DNA of 64,000 bases from Monosporascus cannonballus (taxonomy: Eukaryota > Ascomycota > Sordariomycetes > Xylariales). The notes under the pieces are model-generated. The model saw only the letters and a list, made by a program, of their open reading frames with translations. It had not been told where the DNA came from and searched no databases. Positions 50,868-61,977 of the stretch are shown piece after piece. Position 1 is the first letter of the stretch, and every line of letters begins with the position of its first letter. A program made the translations under genes and the position numbers. Where the stretch lies: NCBI GenBank assembly GCA_004154925.1, contig QJNS01000187.1:62001-126000 (forward strand). Direction: 5' to 3'.

Positions 50868-52181
50868 CTATCCCTCTTTCTCCTCAACTGGCGGTGGTAG
50901 CTCCTCGTTCTCCTCATAAGGAGGCAATTCCCCTAGCTGCCCCGACAATAGCGTCAAATCCGCCTCACTTGAAACTTCAGTTATCACCCCCGCCGCCATT
51001 AACGTCAGTGTCCATTTCAGCTTATGAGCATGCTTGATATTGTAAGTCGTGAAGCTCGGATACAGCCGCTCGGTTTGGCGCTTTGAAAACGCTCGAATGC
51101 CCCGAGGTATGAGAGAGGTTAGGTTCAGTTGCAAAAGATCCCCGACATCGAGGGGCTCGGCTTTATCGCCCGAAGGGAGGACGATGGGTTCGCGGTGTTG
51201 GTCGATAGCAGATTTCAGATCGGCTCCAACTTTTCGAGTCTGGTCTGCCGTATGGGGACTAAGAGTCCCGCGGCATATCAATTTTGTCGACGCCTTGATC
51301 TCAAAGGTCATCGAGGTCAAAGTGACAGTGTGGGGGGAATCCCGAATAGCCTCTGACGTCTGATCGTAATCGGGCAGGACGAGCAGGCGGAAGGGGATGT
51401 TGATGGAGTTTTCAACCTGAAGAACTACGGGGTGCTCCACCTGGAGAGAGAAGGTGAACTGGGGGACCTTGGATGAGCCAAAGAATTCGCGCGTCTTCTG
51501 TCCGAGCGATAGTCCCCCAGCTTCCTCGCCGTGCATAAAGCGGTAGGTACTGATTCGGCACAAAAATGAGTGCTTAGTGGGCTGAAATTCAGTCAGGAAA
51601 TCGGGCGTCGATAAGGGGAGGATACTGAGGGGCACAATGGCCCTTTGAACTCGTTCGTCACCTCCAGCGGCCGAGATGTGAAGCTTCGCTTCAAGAAAGT
51701 ATTCGACGAAGCAGTGGTATGTCGTATTTATGAAGAAGCCTGACATGTAGAAGACAGGCGGCAGGGAGTGGGTTTGAATATCATGGCGGCCCAAAGGGAG
51801 ATAGCTGAACTTTTGATTATTGCCCGCAACGACGGCAGATGGATCGGGCCCCGATGGAATCGTTAGAGTAAAACCCCAATCCCGGCTTCCACCGTCTGCC
51901 TCGATATGGATGGGACCGTCAAAGAGATCCTGCTTATTACCCTCAGAGTTGAATAGATTGAAGCGCCCTCGGTATGTGCTTGTCCCTGCCTGACCTCTGC
52001 TTACAGTCATCCTCGACTTGGTCCGGCCGCATAGCTGGATAGAAAGCCGGGCATGGGATGCGACAAGAGGTGCGGTGCGGGAAACGCGGCCAGATATGGT
52101 GTCGTCAGCGCGGTAAGAATACCGAGCTCCGTCGAGCAAGATCTCCAGGTTCGGAGACGCTTGAGCAGGGGTCCGAGGCAT
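50868..52181 (-). CDS. Alpha-arrestin-like protein
   Basis: A single-exon 437-residue protein starting MPRTPAQASPNLEILLDG. Residues about 11-180 show the arrestin N-terminal fold pattern (LEILLDGARYSYRADDTISG...RVSR), and about 240-410 the C-terminal beta-sandwich. The tail ends ELPPYEENEELPPPVEEKEG, so LPPY at 419-422 is an LPxY/PPxY-type site of the kind that binds WW domains of Nedd4/Rsp5 ubiquitin ligases. Alpha-arrestins recruit such ligases to plasma-membrane transporters and receptors to trigger endocytosis; that role is inferred from the family. Length is typical for compact fungal members. There are no stops or frameshifts, and composition is normal, so the gene looks intact. It converges with the pseudogene at 48,690-50,099. 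The specific arrestin subfamily cannot be named. Confidence 0.85.
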   Translation of the reverse strand: MPRTPAQASPNLEILLDGARYSYRADDTISGRVSRTAPLVASHARLSIQLCGRTKSRMTVSRGQAGTSTYRGRFNLFNSEGNKQDLFDGPIHIEADGGSRDWGFTLTIPSGPDPSAVVAGNNQKFSYLPLGRHDIQTHSLPPVFYMSGFFINTTYHCFVEYFLEAKLHISAAGGDERVQRAIVPLSILPLSTPDFLTEFQPTKHSFLCRISTYRFMHGEEAGGLSLGQKTREFFGSSKVPQFTFSLQVEHPVVLQVENSINIPFRLLVLPDYDQTSEAIRDSPHTVTLTSMTFEIKASTKLICRGTLSPHTADQTRKVGADLKSAIDQHREPIVLPSGDKAEPLDVGDLLQLNLTSLIPRGIRAFSKRQTERLYPSFTTYNIKHAHKLKWTLTLMAAGVITEVSSEADLTLLSGQLGELPPYEENEELPPPVEEKEG

Positions 52182-52930
52182 TATTCAATCGCAAGCACCT
52201 TGGGCAAATGCCAAAGGTGTAGCTCTTGTACTATGGCGTTATGAGTAAGTTTAATCACACTGTTAGGTATATGGGCTAGGAGATCCACTCCCGACTAACC
52301 TCCCTTGGATTAGTGAAAGTAATTCTTCGCAACTATCTGCTGTTGACCAATGTAAAAGGCTATACCTGATATGGACAGCGTGGTTACTCGCGTAGCCCAG
52401 TGCTACAGCACAGCGTGCTAAAACTTTTGCCTGATACCATACAAAGAATAGAACTGAAGATACGGGGCGGCATAAAAAGGAGAGAACGACCTCGTTCCTA
52501 TTATCTAGAAACGGTGCTGGCTGAATGGAAAGGGAGCACGCCTTATTTAGTCAATAACGTGGCGAGGCTCAAACTATAAGCAGGGTTTGTTGAGGCATGC
52601 TGTGACGCAGTGTCGCCCGATTATATACGTATCCGAGTTACTTTTTTAGTACATAGATATACAGGAAATACGCGGAATACGAGCACTCATTTACCTACCG
52701 TAAGACGGAGGGATTCGGCCTACCGAGCCATATCCCCTCTTCGCTGCCCAAGGGTCGTGTAGCTCCGCTAGAGACAAGCTAAGCGAAATGCGGGGATAGT
52801 TGTACGACCACCTCTGAACTTGGCTCGTCATATCAATCGATCGAAGAGCCGTTGGACCTTAGGATCCAGATGGCCTAGCTAGGGAGGGGCACCTCTAGCC
52901 TGCTTCAAGTCTACATTACCAGGCGGTGCT
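52182..52930. other. Upstream region of the arrestin gene, right edge of island 2
   Basis: About 750 bases of GC-balanced sequence with no recognisable gene; no tRNA fold was apparent by eye. Composition switches abruptly to AT-rich at about 52,931. Confidence 0.5.
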
Positions 52931-53329
52931 CAAAATTATTTTGCGCATGTACGCAATCTACAAATATTTATTAAAACTTGAAATTTATTTAAAAAAATAA
53001 AGAAAATTTTATAATAATGAAAGATTACATTCTTTAAACCTTTCTTTCAAGTTTTTTTAATGCCAGTTTTTCAGTATTCCAATATTATAAAATAGGACTA
53101 TTTGTGTTAGTTATTAAGCTCTATAGCACTTTAGAAAAATCTTGTTTCGACGCGCTTACAGTATATAAAGAGATTCTTCATAACAGTTTTCTAAAGCTTA
53201 ATTTTAATCAGATAATTATTATAATTTATATTTTATATTACTCTTTTTTTTTACAATGAGCTTAATTGTTATAAATATCAGCTTAATACTTTAATTATGT
53301 AAACTAATGACCATTAAGTTAATTGCAAA

Positions 53330-53814
53330 TTTTTGAAAATAATTTAAAATATTTTAGTACTTTCTAATATATCGGATAATTTTATTGTTTAGCTTATAAT
53401 TCTTAAAAATTGTTTGAATTATCTTTATTAATTGTTTTATTTCGTAACTTCTTTTAATAATATTTAATCCACTCCGATATATTTCACGCAAATTATTTTA
53501 TAGGCTTTCGAAAACCTTTTTTATTCGAAAACTATTTTACGTAAATTAATATTTAGGCGAAAAAACAATCTATTAAAGCACTGATTAATTAGTAAAATTT
53601 CTATATAAATCTCGTTTAAGGCTACTTTTTTTTCAAAGAACTTTAACAAATTAATCGTTATCGATTTTAAAAATGAATATAATAAGAATTTTAAGTATTT
53701 TACTAAAAATAACTCGGAAAAGTTATAGAAAGTTTTAAAATTAATAATAAAGATATTAATATTACGTTCTAATAAGCTACAGCCTCTAGAAATGGTCATA
53801 ATAGAAACAGCCAA
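53330..53814 (-). pseudogene. Decayed protein-coding stretch, family unknown
   Basis: The minus strand has an open frame from the ATG at 53,812 (MAVSIMTISRGCSLLER...) to 53,521. If one or two stops are ignored, it continues coherently to about 53,330 (...REIYRSGLNIIKRSYEIKQL...). Replacing AT-driven residues would give a more ordinary protein, which suggests a RIP-mutated gene or transposon ORF. No domain is recognised. Confidence 0.4.
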
Positions 53815-53860
53815 AAAAACTAAATATGTTAAATTACGTAACGGATCACCAATTCACTAG

Positions 53861-54245
53861 TGTGACGGCTAGGCGGTTTAACCAATTATTAAATCTTAGT
53901 CGTACGGGTTTATATTAGCAGGAGTATTATAGAATTTTAAGCAATAAATACAATAACGTACTACTTTTTTTTATACGAAAAGTGCCGAAGTTATATCGCA
54001 AACGATTAATATTAGTAAATATTACAAGCTGATATTATTTAATTATGGAATTAACGAACGTATTATATTTAATTTCTTTTATTTTGTCGAATTTAGCTTT
54101 ACGAGTTTTACGATAGATCCTGTCGAACTTGGCTTTACGGGCTTTACGGTAGATCCCGTTGAGCTATTACGTAATTCGACCTATATAGTTTACATATTTT
54201 CCTGTCGCGACCGTTTCCGAGGCCGGAATTCATTAGGTTATAATA
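53861..54245 (-). repeat. Left (3') LTR of Gypsy copy E
   Basis: 385 bases from TGTGACGGCTAGGCGG to GGTTATAATA, matching the solo LTR at 63,186-63,521. It is followed by the pyrimidine-rich complement of the polypurine tract. Confidence 0.8.
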
Positions 54246-54374
54246 TGATTTTTTTTCCCCGATAATTTTCGTCCCGAATAATTTTTTTTCTTTTTATAGG
54301 TCCTTTTTCGCTATTATATCGGATCGTATTAAAAAGCCGGTTAACAGAAAAACGAAAAAACGAAATAATTTGCT

Positions 54375-54755
54375 TGTTATAACCCAAGCCAGCTGGGCCT
54401 GCGAAAACGGTCTAGCCAAGATCACAAAGCTACGCTAATTCAGGGTTACGTAATTAGTGCTTAGCGGGTCTCAACTAAGCACGACTAAGCATAACTGAGC
54501 AGCACTGAACAATTGCTTAGCAAGGCTTTACTAAGCAAAGGTAAGCAGTAATAAAGGAATCAGGATATATACGTTTATTATTTCTATAGTTTAAATAGCT
54601 TTAGTTTGCAATATAATATCGTTACTTAAAGTATTCTTGGTATTACGAAACGTAATACGTTATTATATTTATTACTTAGATTTTTACGATATTTCTGTTA
54701 ATGTAAACCCGTTAACTTAAGGTTTAATAATTGGTTAAACCTTATAGCCCTTATA
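54375..54755 (+). repeat. 5' LTR of plus-strand Gypsy element
   Basis: 381 bases from TGTTATAACCCAAG to GCCCTTATA. It contains a run of degenerate TTAGC/CTAAGC motifs near 54,460-54,550. No standard tRNA-complementary primer site could be recognised just inside it. Confidence 0.9.
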
Positions 54756-55052
54756 CGTTATAAATTTTTGTTTAGTAATACCGTTAAATTTTAAGTAATA
54801 CTTAATATTATCAAAATATCGACTAGCATTTAGAAAACCCTTATTTAGCAGCTTTAGGCTCGAATTCGAGAATTGGAAAAAAAAGTTCGATAACTTAAAG
54901 CTACGCCATTTACCCAAACTTTTTTCGCTCGCATAAAGCCTAAAAAATCGGAACCTTATAATAAAAAAGGAAACCTTTAAACTTTTTTAATTTGGGTACG
55001 AATTTACTTTCGTTTCCTGGATTTTAATAATTTAACGGATATAATTCTAATA

Positions 55053-55900
55053 ATGGGAATATGCCTAACGAGAAATACGGCTAATTGGTTTAAACCTATT
55101 ATAAGAAATTTCCTAAAAGTAAAAAAACCGGATAAAAAGGATTTTATTAACGAAATCTCTTTATTTTATATCAATTTCGAAAATAAAATGCGCAATAATT
55201 TCGGCAATCTGGATAAAAAACGATTTATGGCCTAATAACTTTTACAACTTAAACAAAAAGGATTTACATCCAAGTACGCCGTAACCTTCAAAAGTTTTAC
55301 GGCTAAGGCCGGATAGGAAAATAACGAAGCCGATATCTTTATCGACATATTTTATAAAAATCTAAAAAACGATATAAAAAATAAAATTATTCGGATTAAA
55401 CAATTAATTACTTTAAATCGGTATATTATAAAAGTAATTAATATTAAATAATTAACAGTTTGAAAAACGACAAAAGAAAAAAGGATAATATGCTTTACGT
55501 TTGAGATATAACAAGTCCAACTAGGGGAAAAAACGAGATGTATCCCTTATTTCTTACGGAACGGCATTAGGACTTATGGAATTCGGCGCTACCCATAGAT
55601 AAAACTGGAACCAGATTAAGTGCTTTAATTATGGCAAAATAAGACATAAGGCTTATAAATGTAAAAAGCCCAAAAAACCATAATAGGATAATTAAACCTT
55701 TATACCGGAAGGATAATCCAGAAATAACCAAGAAAACGATAATAAGGTTATTAACATGATTTAAGCCAAGTCCATATCAGGCCTATAACGAAAAGTCCAA
55801 CAAGGACTATTACGATAAAAAATTCGACGAAGAATACGAAAAACCAAAAAGCTAGCTTAATAAGTATCGCGAATATAATAAGAAGCATTATAAGGATAAT
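55053..55900 (+). pseudogene. gag remnant with CCHC zinc knuckle
   Basis: The segment from 55,053 to 55,235 is open (MGICLTRNTANWFKPIIRNF...), typical of the Gypsy capsid region. The knuckle at 55,621-55,662 reads CFNYGKIRHKAYKC: the second Cys is Tyr and the usual Gly before His is Arg, both single G-to-A changes. The nucleocapsid would not bind zinc normally. Stops lie between the two parts. Confidence 0.75.
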
Positions 55901-56699
55901 TACGCAAATACCAGAACTAAACAGAAAAAATCTGTTCCGGAACCCTTAATCGATACGGCAGAATGTATGCCATATATTGTCGAGGACGAAAATATCCCGA
56001 TTACGAAAAATGAAAACAATATATTTATAAAAGAATTACTCGTATATATTATAGAAGATTCGATTTTCCAAACCGTACTGGAAATAACAAAAACGATAAA
56101 TAATAATATCGATATTTTCGAATTATAGCCCCAGAAAATATTTAATAACTGGCCGAAACAAAGAGCTGGCCGGAAGGAAAATAATACCTGCAGAAAAACC
56201 CTTTTTATTACTATAAATAATATAATTACTAAACGGAAAAAGAATTAATCCAGCGTACGGTAAAAAAACATTATTAAAAAATTATTACGGATCTTTATTT
56301 TCAATTGGTATTTAATACGGATCTCCGAAAAAAAATTATCAAGGAAGAAATACGTTAATTTACGGGAAGTTTCTGGAACGATAACTAGGACGACATATAA
56401 TAAGATATAATCGCAAATATAAAAAAACTATTTATTCGATAAAAAAAGAAATTATAAAAAACCAGAAGTAATTAATACGATTTAAAGGGATAATACGCCG
56501 ATAACAATAATAAATATAATAATTTAACGCGTTAAACGAAAAGATACAAGCAAAATTCGATAAATTCAAATAGGAGTTAAAAAAAGGTTACTTACAAAAA
56601 AGCCGCAGGATAACGAAACCCAAAAAAATTAAAAAGAATTCCCGAAAAAGGCTGTAAACACGATAATAAGAAACGTTAATAATCTTATTACTTTGAAAA

Positions 56700-59600
56700 T
56701 ACGAATCGGAACGTATTAGTATACCGCAATAATGGATTACGGAATTTTGGGCAGGAATTATATTGCACTAGATATGGTTAATAAGTTCAAATTATTATAA
56801 AAATATAAGTTAAAACTTTATATAGCGACGAATATCGAAAATTAGAAATTCGTTTACGATAACGGAAAAATTATACGCGAAATTAATTACCTTAAGATTT
56901 TTGTTAAAGAACGATATTAGATAATTAATTTCGATATTATTCCATTCGGGAATTACGATATGATTTTAGGATTATTATACATATGTTAGTACGGAATTTT
57001 AATTAACGGTGGAACTGGTTAAGTAAAATTCGTTTTACTTCTTATTAATAAATTAAAAAAAATTTTAACGTTTGATCGATAATAACGACAAATATAAGTA
57101 TAAGGATACGATAGAAACCTTATTACTCAAAGGAATAAAATATAAAAAAGAAAATAGGTATTAAAAAAAGTACGACGTATCGTTATTATTATTAAAGCAA
57201 AATTAAAGCAATTGAATAACGATCTGGAATAATAAGAATAATAACCCGAAAGGTTAAAAAATTTAATTAATATATTACTATAATATTATAGATACGAACA
57301 GCTTTTTAAAAAGAAACTTGATACGAAATTATTAGAATATAACGAATAAGATTATGAAATAATTTTTAAAGAAGGATTTTCGACGAAGTTTTACCTTATT
57401 TATAACCTTAATGGAAATAAATTACGCACTTTCAAAAAATTTTGAAAGATCGGTTATAAACAGGATAAATTCGACCTTTGAAATTACCAATAAGATATCT
57501 TATGTTTTTCGTATTAAGAAAAATAAAAAATTGCGACTTATGGTTAACTATTGACAATTAAATAACGTTATTATTAAAAATTAAATACCATTATTTTTAA
57601 TTATGGAAATAAAAGATTGATTTTACGAAATTAAATAGTTCATAATATTCGACTTTAAAAATAAATATAACCTTATTAAGATTAAAAAAAGATAAGAATA
57701 AAAAATAACTTTCAAAACAAAATACGGATTATTTAAGTATTTAGTTATATTAATAGGATTTACGAACGTACCAGCAACTTTCCAACGAATAATTAATTAC
57801 GTATTACGAAAATACCTCGATATTTTCGTCGTTTGTTATTTCGATAACATTTTTATTTTCTTAAAAATAAAAAAAGCACATATAAAATACATTTATAAAG
57901 TTTTCCAAACTTTATAAAATGTAAAGTTACTTATTAATGTAAAAAAGAATTAGTTCCATATATAGGAAATGGAATATCTGGGATATATTATTACCCCGGG
58001 ACATATTAGGATAAATCTCAAGAAAATCGTTACAATTACAAAATGGCAGACGCCAACAACGGTTAAGGAAATATAAACATTCCTTGGATTTACTAACTAC
58101 TATAGGAAATTTATTCGAAACTTTAGTAAAATAGTTATACCCCTAATAAATCTTACGAAAAAAGGAAAAGAATTCAAATAAACGCCAGATACGGAAAAGA
58201 TATTTCAGAATATTAAGGATGCGATTACTAGCGAACCAGTACTAATTATATACGATCTAAACCGCCTCGTTAAATTAAAAACCGATATTTCGGATTACGT
58301 ATTAAGCGTAATAATCGGATAATAAGATAATTAAGGCAAATTGTACCTTATTATATTCTTTTCGTATAAGTTAAAAGGAGCCGAATTTAATTATAATATT
58401 CTAAATAAGAAATTTATAGCTATTATTATGGCATTTCGAGAGTTTAGGTATTTCTTAAAAGGAAACTTATACCAGATTAAGGTTTATACGGATTATCAAA
58501 ATTTTACCCGATTTACTATAACTAAAGAACTTATAAAATAATAATTAAAATATGCGGAAACATTGGCGAACTTCGATTTCGTTATTATTTATAAGACAAA
58601 ATTAAAAAACGGCAAAATAAATATTTTAAGCAAGCGACTAAATTTCGAAAAAAAATTAATTAAAGTTAATTATATAATTTTCGCTATTACCGCAGAAAAA
58701 TATTTACGCTTACGATAAATTACGACGATTCGAGTAATATTTTTCGACATATATTAAAAGATCTAATAATATAATAACTGTTTTCCAGAAAACTAATAAA
58801 CGGATAAAATATAAGTTCTAGAAAAATACCAAAAGGATTTAATACGAAAAATATACGAATATTAATTATATAAATATCTAGGAATTTACAAAACCTTAAA
58901 ACGATTTCGACATATATATTTTTTTTAAAAATAAAATTAATGATATAAAAAATCATACGGCAATACGATATTTACGCCAGAGCAAAGACTCGACGATATA
59001 AGCCTTACAGAAAGTTATAGCCATTATCAGTGGCAAAGTAACCATGGTATTTAGTTATATTTGATTTCATTATTAAGCTTTTTATATCAGAAAATTTAGT
59101 TACCGGAATATATTACGATAACATTTTCGTAATCGTCGACCGATTTACGAAATTTTCTTATTTTTTGCCATATTATAAGGATACAGACGCCGAATAATTA
59201 GCATATACTTTCTTTAAATATATTTTCAGCATATACGGATTATTAATGGAAATTATATTAAATGAAAGATTAATATTTGTATTTAAATTTTGGCAAGACC
59301 TTATAATATAAATCGGCCTAAATCATAAGTTATCTAACGTATTTAAATCTTTGATAGATAAATAGATAAAACAAATAAATTAAACCTTGGAAATTTACTT
59401 ATGATATTACATTAATTATGAACAAAATAACTAAGTTAAGAAACTATTAATTACATAGTTAACTTATAATATCAGCTATTACGAAAGTATTAAGATAATA
59501 TTTACGAACGTAAATTTTGGTTTTATTCTAAAAGTTTACAAAAAAATACGTAACGATAATTTAATTAATATTAAAATAATTTTTACGTTAAAATAATTAC

Positions 59601-60130
59601 GATAATTATATTAAGAAATAAAGATAAAATTGGAATTCGTACGGAATCAAATAAATAAGTATTATAATTAAAAAAGGTTAAAAGGATTAATTTTCGAAAA
59701 AGGGAAAATGGTTTTCCTTGCCGCCAAAAACATTTAAATAAAGCGACCCAGCAAAAAATTCGATTTCAAATATATCGGTCTATACAAAATTGCCAAGAAA
59801 CTTTTAAAAAATAATTATTAATTGGAATTCTTACCAAAAGTTAAATTTCATTGAATTTTTTACGTTTTTTTATTCGAATTAACAGAAAATATAATTAAAA
59901 TATATACGATATAAGACGATATAAAAGTAAAAGACGAATAAGCGTAAAAAGTAGAAAAGATATTCGAAATGCAAAAATAAAACGGATTTACCCAGTACTT
60001 AATTAAATGGAAAAAATACCCGGATTCCGAGAATACCTAAGAACCCGCCAAAAATCTTATTGGCGCTTAACGCCTGTTAAAAAACTTTTACTAATAACGA
60101 CGGAACCACCGGATATAATTATGTCTTAAT
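56700..60130 (+). pseudogene. pol remnant: protease, RT, RNase H, integrase, chromodomain
   Basis: Protease near 56,732 reads MDYGILGRNYIALD (from a DSGA-type site, the Ser now Tyr). RT at 57,480-58,000 shows KLRLMVNY.QLNNVIIKN, then TNVPATFQRIIN, then YFDNIFIF at the catalytic box (second Asp changed to Asn). RNase H at about 58,260-58,560 begins KTDISDYVL and contains an open stretch with FSYKLKGAEFNYNILNKKF. Integrase at about 58,960-59,560 has IFVIVDRFTKFSY, a GLLMEIIL...F.FKFW segment and NHKLSNVFKSLIDK. The chromodomain at about 59,950-60,085 reads VEKIFEM, then QYLIKWKKYPDSENT and EPAKNLIGA. Multiple stops and catalytic changes make it inactive. Confidence 0.85.
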
Positions 60131-60149
60131 TAATATTTTTTAGCGGCTA

Positions 60150-60640
60150 AGTAACGCCGGGCAGCTTAAGGAAGGGAACCAGGGCGGCTAAGGAAACCTT
60201 GGCGTTAGCTTACTTTTGACGTTCCTGCTTTTTTAATTCCTTTAGCGATTATAATTCTTATTGTACCATTTTAACCCCTTTTGAACGAAAAAACGTTTTT
60301 TGTTTTCGAAAACGGATTAACCGCGTAATAACTTCGTTTATTTCTTATTAGTAACGTTTTTGCAATTCTAGAAAACGTTTTTTCGTAAGTACCTTTTTAT
60401 ATTTTAAACGTTAATTTTCGGCACGAATATTTTTTAATAAGGATAAGAGAACGCCGTTATTATTATAGGGATAATTACGTTTAATATACGCCTTGCATTT
60501 GGAAACATTTTTTATTATTTCGCATTTTTAGCCCTTAGAAAAATACAAGGAATATGGTATAATTTTAAAACTGAAATCGTCAAAGATAAAAAGCAGATTT
60601 TGACGTCGCGTAATGGACGAAAAAAATCTAACGACGGATT
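60150..60640 (-). pseudogene. Antisense Cys/coiled-coil ORF of the plus-strand element (decayed)
   Basis: On the strand opposite to pol, between the chromodomain and the 3' LTR. It reads KCEIIKNVSKCKAYIKRNYP, then NNNGVLLSLLKNIRAEN, then a Lys/Glu/Leu-rich coiled coil with RFLELQKRY, EVITRLIRFRKQK and LKELKKQERQK. It ends near the pol stop with SLAALVPFLKLPGV. It carries several stops. The order (Cys residues, basic linker, long coiled coil, acidic or Trp end) is close to that in copy D, and it lies convergent to pol as in the other three copies. Confidence 0.55.
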
Positions 60641-60699
60641 TTAATAACGCGGGTCGATATCTTAAGGAAAAGATTTACTAAAAGAAAAAAAAATCTTAA

Positions 60700-60727
60700 A
60701 GACAAAATTTAGGGAAAAGGGAAATTA
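60700..60727 (+). other. Polypurine tract before the 3' LTR
   Basis: The tract AGGGAAAAGGGAAAT ends next to the TG that starts the 3' LTR. The same tract, in complement, borders the left LTRs of copies C, D and E. Confidence 0.7.
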
Positions 60728-61108
60728 TGTTATAACCTAAGTTAGCTGGGCCTGCGAAAACGGTCCAGCCAAGATCACAAAGCTACGTTAATTCAGGGTT
60801 ACGTAATTAATGCTTAACGGGTTTTAATTAAGTACGACTGAGTACGACTAAGCAGCATTAAGTAATTGTTCGGCAAGGCTTTATTGAGCAGAGGTAAGCA
60901 GTAATAAAGAAATTAGGATATATACGTTCATTATTTCCATAATTTAGATAGTTTTAGCTTGCAATATAATATCGTTACCCAAGGTACTTTTGGCATTACG
61001 AAACGTGATACGTTATTGTATTTATTGCTCAGATTCCCACGATATTCCTATTAACATAAACCCGTCGACTTAAGGTTTAATAGTTGGCTAAATCCCATAG
61101 CCGTCATA
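60728..61108 (+). repeat. 3' LTR of plus-strand Gypsy element
   Basis: 381 bases, the same length as the 5' LTR and differing from it mainly by transitions. It ends CCGTCATA (the ancestral end is CCGTCACA, as in the solo LTR), then the duplication TTGCT. Confidence 0.9.
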
Positions 61109-61179
61109 TTGCTTAAACTTATTATTTTTTTGGCTGTAGATATATTTATACGCTCATATTATGCTTATTGCAGCTTAGT

Positions 61180-61625
61180 ACTTTGTTATATTCTTTGGTC
61201 GGATTTTTCCCAATACGAAAAATGTATGGCGCGAAATTAGGGCCTTTGCGTCGTTAACGGTTTTTCTACTTTTTAGCTTGAAAAGTTCGTTTCCAATTAT
61301 TTTAAGATTAAAACGAAACTTAAGAAAATTAAAAAGAAAACGAAATAAGCGTAAGTTAAAATTTGCCGTTTTCGAAAACCAAAAAAATTATAGGCCGATC
61401 GTATAATACGTATGTTATCTCGAAATTTCTAATACCTAGAGGAGTTGGATAAATTAGAATGTCAAGAAAAATAGACCGAACTAAAGGCTATCACGGCCAT
61501 ATCGACAGAGACCGCGTTTCCTCTTAACTAGGCCAACCTTAAGTTTATCGACTAGTCGTCTATTAATTGGTCGTTTATTGACTGGGGGGTTTTTAACCTT
61601 GCTAACCTTGACGTTACTGGTGAAA
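61180..61625 (+). pseudogene. Antisense ORF remnant of copy E
   Basis: The plus strand reads LEELDKLECQEK, a stop, TELKAITAISTETAFPLN, then NWSFIDWGVFNLANLDVTGEN, matching the coiled-coil end and the Trp/Asp-rich terminus of the equivalent frames in C and D. It lies convergent to pol. Confidence 0.45.
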
Positions 61626-61765
61626 ATTCTTTAGCAGGCGCTGAGCGCCTATAAGATTTTTAACAGGTTCCTAGATATTTTTAAAATCCGGGTGCTTTTT
61701 TTATTTAATTAGGTATTAGGTAAGTCCGTTTTGTTTTCGTATATTAAGGATTTTTTCCACCTTAT

Positions 61766-61972
61766 TGTAAGATAATGGACAGCTATGAGCTGAGGTAAGA
61801 TGATCTCCGACTAGTCGTAAAGCAGATTTCAAGAAGTAAGTATATTAGATTACTTCTATCTAGCATTTCCTACTAGCTGCTAGATGGTGGATTTATATTA
61901 GTAAGTGGGTCGGTGGCTAATCGGTGACTGGTCGGCTACCAGCCTTATCCTTATAGGGGCTGTATTCTCACA
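61766..61972 (+). mobile_element. Miniature TG...CA (LTR-like) insertion, copy 2, TSD CTTAT
   Basis: 207 bases from TGTAAGATAATGGACAGC to TATTCTCACA, flanked by CTTAT at 61,761-61,765 and 61,973-61,977. It interrupts the chromodomain region of copy E. It has no coding capacity; the open frame at 61,905-62,141 crosses its border by chance. Ends and duplication fit a solo LTR of a family not otherwise present here, or a TRIM-type remnant. Composition is much less AT-rich than the flanks. Confidence 0.8.
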
Positions 61973-61977
61973 CTTAT

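Larger units (their letters stand above)
54375..61108 (+). mobile_element. Full-length Gypsy chromovirus (plus strand) with TSD TTGCT
   Basis: A 6,734-base element with two LTRs of exactly 381 bases. It is flanked by a perfect 5-base duplication TTGCT at 54,370-54,374 and 61,109-61,113. The sequence on both sides is copy E, which reads through when the insert is removed and then matches copy C near 33,045. The internal order is gag, CCHC knuckle, protease, RT, RNase H, integrase, chromodomain: a Gypsy chromovirus. A purine tract (AGGGAAAAGGGAAAT) precedes the 3' LTR. Coding regions hold many RIP-type changes and stops, so it is inactive. It is the best-preserved member of the family in the window. 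Confidence 0.92.

Noticed and set aside
52600..52920. Possible tRNA or structured RNA in the GC-balanced edge of island 2
   Set aside because: No cloverleaf, box A/B pair or conserved arms could be recognised by eye.
54756..54785. A standard tRNA primer-binding site after the 5' LTR of the plus-strand Gypsy element
   Set aside because: The bases just inside the LTR do not start with TGG and are not recognisably complementary to a tRNA 3' end. Mutation or self-priming cannot be distinguished here.
58720..58956. 78-codon minus-strand open frame within pol
   Set aside because: It is antisense to the RNase H-integrase spacer of the Gypsy element and has AT-driven hydrophobic composition.
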